From Tetrapyrgos nigripes (taxonomy: Eukaryota; Basidiomycota; Agaricomycetes; Agaricales; Campanellaceae), in contig JAACJM010000068.1 of the NCBI GenBank assembly GCA_013368315.1, positions 248,001-312,000 on the forward strand: a DNA stretch of 64,000 bases, given 5' to 3'. The first letter of the stretch is position 1, and every line of letters begins with the position of its first letter. Below the pieces are notes generated by a model. The model saw only the letters and a program-made list of their open reading frames with translations, was not told the origin of the DNA and searched no databases. This document shows, piece after piece, positions 34,023-43,632 of the stretch. The translations under genes and the position numbers were made by a program.

Positions 34023-37000
34023 CTACTGCAAAGCATCAGCAACCATTTCCAGTATCTCTCGAATTGATTTTTTTGAGTTCTTGAGATCCTTGGCAATGGC
34101 TTGCCATGTGAGGCCATGATGAGGCTCAGCTTGCTCGCATTTCACTCGGACCTCTTCTCGATGTTCCTGTAAAGTCGAACGACAGTCAGAATAGGATTCG
34201 CTAACGAGAAAGAAACAAAAAACTGACCTCCGTCCCATGCTGCCTCTCAAACTTCAACCACCATCCCCACAGATCCCCAATATCAGCCCCTGTCTCCGTC
34301 GCATCATCCTGTCTTGGAGGAACCGCCCTCTGGAACCACTGCCTCGCCTTCTCAATCTTCCTCTCTGCCCAAAATAACCTCGCAACCGTACATATTATCA
34401 ACGGGTTGTCATTACTCTTCTTCAATGCATCCAACGACCTTGTCTTCCTCATCGGTCTCGGCTCAGCCCATATCGACATTGTCCAGAGTAAGCCTGAGGT
34501 AGGACATTCTTGTAATCCACGAGCAAGCATCGATTTAGCTTGAGCTGCTCCTCCGGAACGTTCTTCGACTCCGACGGCTTCAGCCCAAAGTTCATCGTTG
34601 CCGGGGTTGACTTGACGAGCTTTTTCGAGGAGGGCACGGGCTTTGATGCTCTTTCCGTCGGCTTCTTCGAGACGGCTCGCAAGAATCCATAAAGTGGGTT
34701 CTTTTGGACATGCTTTGATACCCGCACTGAAGGATCCTCGTGCTGCTGAAATTTTGCCCTGTGATTGATGTATTTGACCCTGGATTATGTAGAGCTTGGC
34801 GAACTTGGGGAATTTGGACAAGGCAGTCGATAGTGTCTCCAGAGCAGCGTCCAGTTGACCTCGTTGCCGTTCAAATACGGCTGATTTCATCCAGATCTGT
34901 TAAAAAAATATAAACATGAGTAAATAATTCGGATAGCGAAAGATATGAATGCTCACCCTCTCGGTATCAGCAATGGTCCTAGCACGAATAAGCAACTCCC
35001 TAGCGACTTCCAGCTGGTCGTTCTCTGCTTCAAGCTTGACAGCAGCCAACCAAATCTTCTCGCTTTCCTTGTTAGCATCGAAAGCCCTGGCCAAAACAGC
35101 CCTCGCTCCATCGACATCCCCAGCCATCCACTTCTCCTTTGCACCCATCAACCATAGCACCTCAGCCTGAGGGCAATGCTCCACCGCTCTCTCCAAAATC
35201 TGGTTAAGACTCTCAGGCGTCCCATGAGCTTTTTCCAACCCTGCAGCCCTAATCCACAGATTCTTCTTGTCAGGGAAGACCTTGAGAGCATAGGCAAATA
35301 TAGTTCTAGCGGTCCCAACTTTATCCCTAGACAGCGCAGATTCCGCATCATCCATCCAAGTATCCAATTGGTCCTCTTCCTCAGTATCCATCGTAATCGT
35401 CGCTTTGACAATAGCTTCACAAGTTCTCACACTTCCCTGTGTCTCGCATTTCTCTGCTTCTTTCAGCCACTGATCCCTCGTCAACAACACTTGATGTTTC
35501 CTCAGTTGTTGTACACCAGCTTCAATGGTCTTATCGACCATGTCGTAAGTTTTCTTCTTATCCGCCTCGGGGGCATCAGCAGGCATGATAGAAGCTTCTT
35601 GTTCCAGCAATCTACCAGCAGCAATCCAGATTTCGTGTGAAGTAGGGATTGCTTTACGTGCTTTGTTTAGCACCTTTTTGGCGTTTTCGAGAGTTTCAAG
35701 TTGGGCAAGGGCAAGCCAGAGCTCGACGGATAGAGGTATGACCTCGACGGCTCGGGATAGGAGGATTCGGGCGTCGGAAGCGGAGGTTTCGAGGTTGACA
35801 GTTTCTTTCCAGAGTCGGACTGAGTTGGGGATGTTTTCGAGTGCTGAGCAAAGAATTAGCATGAAGCGACACATATAATATAGAGAGTGAATCACGAACC
35901 TTTCCGTAAGACTCGTCGTTTGGATTTCGCGTCATTTTCAAGATCTGCGGCTGCGAGCCAAATTTTGACACTTTGACCGACGTGCTGGACGGCATTGGCA
36001 AATATGACTTTAGCATCGTCGTTGTTCTGAAAGAGGTCATTAGTCAATTCATCCGTAAGAATGGAAAAAAATAAACCTACATGAAGTCGAGCAGCTTCTA
36101 TCCAGACATCTTCGCTCTTTGGACACTGCTCACAGCCCTGCTTGATGAGTTTTCTGGCGGCGACCATTCGACCTGCGTGTTCTTCAAGACGAGCCGCAGC
36201 AATCCAACCAGGAGCATGCTTTGGATTGGACTTGACCAATGAGTCGAAAAGCATTCGGGCACGCTTGATGTCGCCAATTTCAGCATCAGATTTGATAACA
36301 ACACTGTCCAGCGACGTGAGATAGCCTTTGGGATCGATAGAGGTTGACAGGCCAGATGAGGTGGAGGTTCCAGATATCTAAGGATAATGTAAGTGAATGG
36401 TAATGGAAAAATAATGCTGCACGCACTTGATCCAGTTTTAACGAGAGAATCTTATCACGAGCTTGACCAATTTCGACAAAGTTGGTCATGGCACCGTCAG
36501 CGGGAGTCTCAAATCCACCGTGCTATTGAGTGAAAAGTCAGCAACAGAAGACGCTGAGGAGACCCAAAATACGCACCTCTTGTTGCATGGGATCCAAAGC
36601 ATTCTCATACTCTCCCTTGGCCCTGTCGCCAACGATGACACTATCCGGAACCACGAATGCCCTCTCATCTTTCTTTCTCTTCTTCCTCGTCAGATTTCCA
36701 ACTTCGGGAATACTCTCCCATTCCTCATCCGTCACAGCCGAAAGACCTCGTTTCAAGTCAGCAAACTGCTGTTGTATCTTGGGGCGTTCGGCACGGTGTT
36801 TTGCGAGTTCAGCTTGTTCTTGTGCCTCCCTAGAAACAAGCAAAAAGGGTTGAAATTTTTGTTGATAAATGAACACATCAACTAACCAAGGCAAAGCACA
36901 CACCTGCGTGCCTTACGCCGAGCGTCCATAGCTGCGTCGACTGCTTCATAGATCTTGTCGGCTTCTTCGTCATCTTGTTCATAAGTGGTGCCAGCAAAAA

Positions 37001-37320
37001 GACCGTACTCGTTGTCAGGATCTTGGAATTGGTCTTGATCAATTTCAGGTTCTTCGCCTCGTTTGGCTTGCGCTTCTCTGTGAAAAAATAAGAGGAAAAA
37101 CAGTAAAGATAAAGAAAACTAACGCGATGACTTCAGCAGAAGGACCTTCACGAGCAGGACCGATATCGGAACGTGTTGTGAAACCGGAAGCACTGTAAAC
37201 CAAGGTTAAGAGCAGGACAAAAAGAGCTTGAGAGACATACCCTCGACCAAGACCTGCTACATAGGAAGCTGGTGCTGGCATAGACAGGAATGCCAGTTTA
37301 TTGGCCTTGTTCGACGCCAT
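34023..37320 (-). CDS. PRP6: Pre-mRNA-splicing factor PRP6 (U4/U6.U5 tri-snRNP), about 10 exons
   Basis: The first exon (37241-37320) encodes [21 protein letters not shown], then [17 protein letters not shown] and [20 protein letters not shown], the conserved PRP1 N-terminal domain that follows the start in PRP6/PRPF6. [19 protein letters not shown] follows, then a long series of HAT/TPR-like repeats ([53 protein letters not shown]) to the C-terminus ([11 protein letters not shown]). Introns sit after GRG, EVIA, ARR, MQQE, KLDQ, ARLH, LRK, DTER and HGTE, all GT-AG. PRP6 bridges U5 and U4/U6 in the tri-snRNP. No disruption seen. It is divergent from the gene at 37491 with only 170 nt between starts. 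Confidence 0.93.
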
Positions 37321-37490
37321 TTTGGGCTACTTCGGTGTTTTGGAGATGGAAGTAGTGAGTCAAGTCGTGATACTCACGCTCTGCTCTAAGCTCTTACCTT
37401 TGACCATGAGGCCCACTTGATTCTTGTCCTTCTTCTATATGCTATATACTAGCTCAATAATCACAACAAGATACCCTTTGTTACGCGTTG
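37321..37490. promoter_or_regulatory. Compact divergent promoter between PRP6 and the SUMO-motif gene
   Basis: Only 170 nt separate the two ATGs, so both promoters and 5' leaders must share or overlap this interval. No specific factor site was identified by eye. Confidence 0.4.
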
Positions 37491-40400
37491 ATGCCATTGA
37501 AATACCCAAAACCACTCAAGCAGAAGGTAGCCAGCCCGTTGCGGCGTCTTCACTGATTCGTTTCCATTTGCCGCTAAATCTCTTTCATGACAGACATACA
37601 CTACTGCAGATGATGTAAAATACGTTGTTGTCGTGCACCCTTGGCCGCATATTCCTCCGAAAGATGGCAACGATTCCAGGCGAGATGGACGATCTTACCA
37701 TGACAGAAGACCTCGGGGCTTTCAGGAAGTCATTGATTGGATGGGTACATGGCTCGAGAAAATGCTTGGGGAGTCAGGTTTGCGACCGAGTGTCATCTAT
37801 CATATGCGTGACAAAGTAGGAAAGATTCCACCGTGGCTGGCTTTGACACTGAGTGACTGACGCGTGGTTGCAGCGAGAATTTGTGATTGTCGAGCTACCT
37901 GCGCAGATTGAGCTGCAGAACATTCTTGGGGCTCACAACAGCACCAAATTTCTCAAACCAGGATGGGTAAAGCCATCTAAGCAGCCGTCATGGATATATG
38001 AGTATAACTACGCGCAGTTTGGGCATCCTAGTCGAAAACGTGGTACGTCCATTCTGATACTGCGTTCTAGACACCTCATGATGCTTTTCTCCAGGCTTTG
38101 ACGAAGCATTTGCATCGCGCCTATCCCATATCTGGGATAGCTTCCAAGACAGTTATCCTCCGCCATCTTTACCTCCTCCTGCAAGAAGCAGTGATTTTGC
38201 CCTTCCCATTCCCGAGGATGTTGCTACAAGATTGTCACAGAGTCAAGAGAGTCAAAACCTCGCATATACAGAAGCGGGACCATCCTTGTAAGTGTCTTAT
38301 CTCAGACACGACAGTTTTCCCAATTGAAGCGTTTAAATATCCACAGTAACGCAGCTTCACCTGTAGCATCAACTCCAACAGCACCAGTCAAACAGGAACG
38401 TGCTTCCCCTCCGATTCCACCGATTCCTACACGACCATCCTCATCGTCCTCATCCGCAAGGCCAATCAAACAAGAACCTCTCCCTTCTTCGCTTCCTTCA
38501 CGTCCCTCGCCTAATCCACATGCCTTCACTCCATACGTCCCTCCTTCTCACCTCTACCCGAGACCCGGTGGAACCATTGTTCGTGAGCCCACCCCTGGGC
38601 CCTCAAGACCCTCTGGATCCGATGTTTCTAGAAGGACAGCAGGACCCCGAGATTCTACCCAACCTCCAGACTTTCCTCCGCCCAGGGGCTCATGCCCAAG
38701 GGATTCCACCGAGCCGCCAGATATACGATGTTCAATGTCAGTGTCAGCATCAGCATCGGCCCCAACATCTCCATCTTTCAAGTTCACCAAACGTGATCCG
38801 TATGAGGAAGGTTAGTAAGAGGATTTTTTTTCTTCAATTGCAGGTTACTGATTCGTTTTGCCATATTTACCGTTTACGTTTACACAGAGGACGAAGCCAA
38901 ACTACTGCTTCAGAATAGCACTCATACACCTGTAAAGGATGAACCCGTTGAAGTCAAAATGGATGTTGATGATGTGGATGTGATGATGTGGATGTGGATG
39001 TGGGTGTGGGTAGTGCTGGTGCCGGTACCAACGCTGACATTCATATCAAGCAGGAACAGACTGGTACAGTCAATGTTCCTGTGAGGGTGAAAGAAGAACC
39101 AGGAGTAGAACCAGGATTGGGCATGAAGGCGGAAGAAGACTGGGTTAGTTCATCCGGAACAACCGGGCGAGGATCAGAACGAGGACAAAGGGTTGTAGTG
39201 AAGGATGAACCAGTCGGTGGGTCTCTTTCACTTCTTTATGTTAACATTCTCCCCAGTTCCAGCGCATTGCTGACTATCAACGACCTCGCACAGATAATAC
39301 CATTCCAGAAGACATCTTCAACGAGTACATGCAACAGCAGCAAAGCTCAAGTTCCTCTGGCAATGAGACGACTCATAATCATACTACTTCTGTCAAACAA
39401 GAACCACAGCCCAAGTCTGAACCAGTCGGTGAGTTCGAGTCTACTTTCCTACTTTACCTCAATCTCTTTTTCTCCCTTTTCCTCCGTCCTGTTTTCATTA
39501 TTGGTCATGTCTCGGAAACAAAGGAATACCTAGAACTAATTCATCTCGACATTCTCATTATCGTGATATAGACAATGAAATCCCCTTAGACGTTTACAAC
39601 GCCTACATGCAAGATATGCAGCGCGAAACTCCCTCTGACAATCCGAACAATTTGTCTAGCAATGCTGTGATCTCGGTATTCCGCTCAGCTTCTATGGGCC
39701 CGACACCGAGAGGAGTGAAACGAGAACGAGAGGGAGATGAAGAAAATGTCCATAATCGGGGCCAAGATGTACGACCTGTCAAATCCGAACCGCTCGACGG
39801 TCACGCTGATCTAGGGTTACTGAAAAGAGAGTCAGAGTCGGACAGAGATAGGCATAGGGAAGGAGGACCTTTGTGGAGGCGGAAGCGTGAAAGGAATGTG
39901 GATGCGGTGTTCGGAGAGAGTAGTACTGGTTCTGGAACCACTGGTACTAGCAGTAATAGCTCTAGTTACGTGAGAGTGAAGGAAGAACCTGGTGTTGATC
40001 GATGTGCGTTTTTTGTTTATTTTTTTGGAGTTCAAGTAACGTCGAACTGACCAAATACAAACCACAGCTATGCCACCTCCATCTTCCTCTCGCCCCAGTG
40101 AATCGTCCTGGCGACAACGTACTGATGACCGCCATCGTGATCGTCAAACACCTGCTCCTGCCAACCATCCTCCTCCCATGAAACCGAGGGCTGGGCATCC
40201 TCTACCTATGAAGCCAAAGCTGGATGATCGTGACGATCAGCGAGGGGTTAGGGTTACGGGGCAGAGGGATGACTATGGCTCTAGAAGATGTGCTCATTTA
40301 CATATTTTTCCACTTTTACTCAGTTACTGATGTCTAATTTACACAGCTAGCGATCCTCCTCGTCGTTCTACTCCTGCCCGAGTCAAACGCGAAGATGACG

Positions 40401-41283
40401 ACAGATATCGCTCAACGACGGAACGCTCAAGCAGCAGATTCACTCCAACTGCAAGCTCCAGCACTCAAGATCCTCGACGAAGGTGAGTCCATTGTTCACT
40501 GCCCAACTTAGCTGGAAGCTAATTTCGTAAGTAGCACCAGAGTTAAGCAGGAAGATGTCGAGGCGTCCAGTAAAGCGTCCAGTAACGCCTACAGGATGGG
40601 TACAGTGAGTGGAACTAGTTCTGTCTTTCTGCCTGGACTCAGCGATTTATATCGGTTTTCTATATCAGGATGCCTCACCGCCTCGGTTTCGTGCGCCCAC
40701 ACCGAGTCTTTCTTGGCTTGACGCACCCACTCCCGGTGTGGGCCGTTCTTTTGCATCCACCCCGGGTATTTTTGACGATTCGATGGAAATTCCGTATAGG
40801 TGTCCGTATAGTAGGTGCCTTTTTCGACTCTTCACTTTCCAATGCTCACTCCACTCAGACCCACCAAAAGACTGGCTACTTGACGAAATCATTGCATCGC
40901 ATCTCAAGAAACTGAGGGTCCGTATTCATGGTACTATAGTGACAGGATATCTCGACGGTGCATATGAAGGCCGTACTGCTACTGTCATTGGCGCTACTCG
41001 TGTCAGAAATAATTTTGATCAGACTGCATTACTTCGATTTGACGGTGACGATGAAGGAAACGTGCGGTCGATGCTCGTCAAGTATATCGTACCGGCGTTG
41101 CCTAGGGATATCAACGAATCAGCTGTAGTGTTGACCGGAAGAAGGAAAGGTGAATTGGTGAAAGTGAGGCAGAAGCCAGATTCTCAGGATTCTATGGAAA
41201 TGGTTGTCGTTGAGGCTATGGTTAATGCTGGTTTTGCTTTTTTGGAATGTCAGAAGGATCATCTGTGTGCTTGCGTTGAGTAA
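37491..41283 (+). CDS. KOW-like protein with about 12 SUMO-consensus motifs, 13 exons, about 990 aa
   Basis: Exons: 37491-37526, 37594-37815, 37874-38042, 38095-38287, 38347-38810, 38888-39216, 39294-39428, 39572-40003, 40068-40289, 40347-40482, 40532-40604, 40669-40810, 40859-41283. The N-terminus (residues 1-200) is globular: KYVVVVHPWPHIPPKDGND, WMGTWLEKMLGESG, REFVIVELPAQIELQNILG. A disordered middle repeats Psi-K-x-E motifs, many at exon ends: VKQE, IKQE, VKDE, VKEE, VKDE, VKQE, VKSE, VKEE, VKRE, VKQE. Exons 7 and 8 begin with similar peptides (DNTIPEDIFNEYMQ, DNEIPLDVYNAYMQ), suggesting exon duplication. The C-terminus has two KOW-like segments (GYLDGAYEGRTATVIGATRV; SAVVLTGRRKGELVKVRQ), as in SPT5-type elongation factors. 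Exon 6 is one base out of phase: either a 1-nt loss in its gatgtg repeat, or an extra intron (about 38962-39051). A nuclear, SUMO-regulated role is inference. A broken partial copy lies at 43633-45944. Confidence 0.65.
38952..39012 (+). repeat. gatgtg hexanucleotide microsatellite in coding sequence
   Basis: Imperfect tandem gatgtg/gatgat units within exon 6 of the SUMO-motif gene. The reading frame before the tract (KMDVDDVDV) and after it (GSAGAGTNADIHIKQE) differ by one base, and the tract contains an irregular gtgatgatgtgg step, so slippage is the likely cause unless the tract is intronic. Confidence 0.7.
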
Positions 41284-41491
41284 GGGACTGTTCCAGAACA
41301 TGAATCGGGTGTGCGTATGCGTATGTGATTTGGCATCTTGAAGACATACACGACTGGTTGTAGCCATAGTGTACTCTTTTTTAGAGACATGTATTTATTG
41401 TATAATTGTATTTGCAACAATGGTGTGGTTTTTGTTTCTCTGAGCTGGTGGTAAGGTCGCACGGAGAGTTCTGGGATCGCGGGAATTTTTA

Positions 41492-43487
41492 CCTTTGCCC
41501 CTTGCAAACAAACATCGACCATAGGACTGACTTGCAAACTGAGTACTCAGACTCACGAAGCATACATCACGCATCGAAATTAGGCCTTCCTGTCCCAGGT
41601 ACCCTTCAGATGCTCTACAGTCGATAGTGCTACTTACCTCAGATTATATAGCGCGTAGTAAGCAATGCCAGCTCCAAAGAAAGCGCGGAGCGGCAAGACA
41701 GTCTCGCGAAGAAATAACGAGTCGCCACCGACAGTCTCAGCAGTAGCCACCCTGCCGCAGGAACTGCTCACGCTCATCATGCAACAGCTCATGCCCTGCC
41801 AGCCACGCTGAAAGCCTGCTCTCTGGTCTGTCGTGATTGGCGCTCTCCCGCTCAGCGATATCTTTTCGCCTCCGTTACACTCCGGAATCACGTTTCGTGC
41901 AATAACATGAACAGATTGTTTAAAGGCTCATCCCATCTCATTCCATATGTTAACCGTATCACAATCAAAGGACAGCGTGTCGACTATCTGCACCTCCGAG
42001 GTGCTACCGGTTTCATTGGGCACTGTCTCAACATCCGCACCCTGGAAGTTGATGCTGGTTGGGTCGGTGCATGGAGTGCTATTTCGCAAGATTTTGTCAT
42101 TTCCAACCTTAAATGCGTGGAGAAACTCGTCGTGAAAGGGAATTTTCCAGTGGAGAGATTGAAGGAATTACTACAGGGTTTACCTGTGCTTTCCAGTGTT
42201 GAACTAAATCAATGTTATCGCTCAACCCCCGCGTTGTCCAATACAACGCCCGCCGCTTCCACATTACGACTTCAAGAGTTGGGATTGTCGAGGATCGAGA
42301 GCAATGATGCGCTGTTGGCATTCTTGACCACCGCTGTAGATTCTTCCCATCTGAAAATCCTGAAGTTGGCTTGGCTTATCGGTGCTCCTCTGGAATCGTC
42401 TACGGTGCAAGTCCTGAAGAAGTTCGTTGATATGCACGGAAATCATGTAAAATGTCTCACATTATTCGGAGTCTCCACTTCGCGGTCAAAGTCAGGTATG
42501 AATCATCATTGTATACTTCACAACCTTGACACTAATGCAGCTGCAGTGGGCGTGTCTCAACTTGCGGAGGCCTTGACATCTCTCGGAAATGCACAAGAAC
42601 TCACAATCCTAATGTCCCTCAACATCGGAATGTACTATTATTCCCTTCTCGATACCAACGTCACAGTGCCAATAGAACCCGTAGCGGCTCTGCTGTCCAG
42701 CATGGCCTTGACCTCATTGCGCAACGTCATCATCAAGCTGGCACTCAGGGTAGATCAGATGGGTTCCAAGGAGCATTGGGAGGCCATAAACTCAGTTTTA
42801 TGTGCTGACCAACGGTTCCCTAATTTACTCTCAGTGACCCTTGAGGTGACGCTGGTGTATTTTACCCGGGAATATCTACTACGCAGCGAGGCATACGAGC
42901 AACCAGATTTTTACGTTTCTGAGATGACTTCTCAAATCCACTCTTGCATGCCAGATTTGCTTTCCTCTGGCAAGCTCAATGCCCATGTTACTATAAGCAC
43001 GGGTTGGGAGGATAGGATGCTAACCAATGTGAATGTGAGTTTCCCTTTTGTGATTTGGCAGGTGTGTTGTGAACAATTCTTCTAGGATCCTGCAACTCGG
43101 TGGTAAAGAAGGATGTTGGCAGCTGAGGATGGAATTTGTACTTGACGTATGAGAACAGTTTGGTCTTGACCGGCTTGGCTTCAGTGTTAACTGATCCTCC
43201 AAAATGATGTATGTATGTATAGAAATGAAAATCACTGATACCTGTACCGCTCGTCTCGGAACGAGTGTTCCATCGTCCTCCGAGAGTCTAGGTCTGCTTG
43301 CAAAGTTCTTCACTCAGTCGATTCTTGATCATGATGCCGCCGCTGTCAGCGTGCTTCTCCCATTCCTTCAATCTTGTAGTGAAGGACCTCAGGATGCGGT
43401 GTTGTGCATCTACTCACGATGCCCCTCAGCCTTGGCATAGGAAGCGGAATGCTCAAGGCTCTAGTGGTAGCTTATGTGGGCTGATGT
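41492..43487. repeat. Duplicated block, forward copy (F-box A3 plus flanks)
   Basis: About 2 kb repeated in inverted orientation at 53162-55172. The shared DNA covers the 5' flank (ccttgcaaacaaacatcgac block), the whole F-box gene, and more than 250 nt of 3' flank (aaaatcactgatacctgtac, then gcttatgtgggctgatg). The 5' flank is also shared with copy A2 from about 27893. This copy has an extra stretch of about 45 nt in its 5' flank. Confidence 0.7.
41665..43106 (+). pseudogene. F-box family copy A3, frameshifted in the F-box
   Basis: ATG at 41665 (MPAPKKARSGKTVSRRN), then LPQELLTLIMQQL. There the sequence reads ctcatgccctgcc where relatives have ctcaggtctctgcc, one base short, which ends the frame after MPCQPR. 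The other frame picks up LPATLKACSLVCRDW and stays open for nearly 400 codons to 43085, through RNHVSCNNMNRLFKGSSHL, the leucine-rich part, the 45-nt intron (from 42496) and ITISTGWEDR-type C-terminus. The last exon (DPATRW) ends at TAA 43104-43106. A single one-base deletion is the only lesion, so the copy is either newly dead or a sequencing error. It is closest to the intact copy at 53574-55042. Confidence 0.65.
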
Positions 43488-43632
43488 AACTCCTCAATCT
43501 GAGGAAAAGGAGGGTTAGAATGCTATCCAATTTGTCCTTCCCTCTCTTTATTCGTTTTTTTTTTCCGTCCGATCTTGTTCTCGGCGCTGTGAGCTTCGCT
43601 TTCATTTTTCGCTTCCATCTCAATTTGTCGAT

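Noticed and set aside
38388..41283. Several independent short genes in the Ser/Pro-rich region
   Set aside because: The pieces join through good GT-AG introns in matching phases into one gene, apart from the single phase problem in exon 6.
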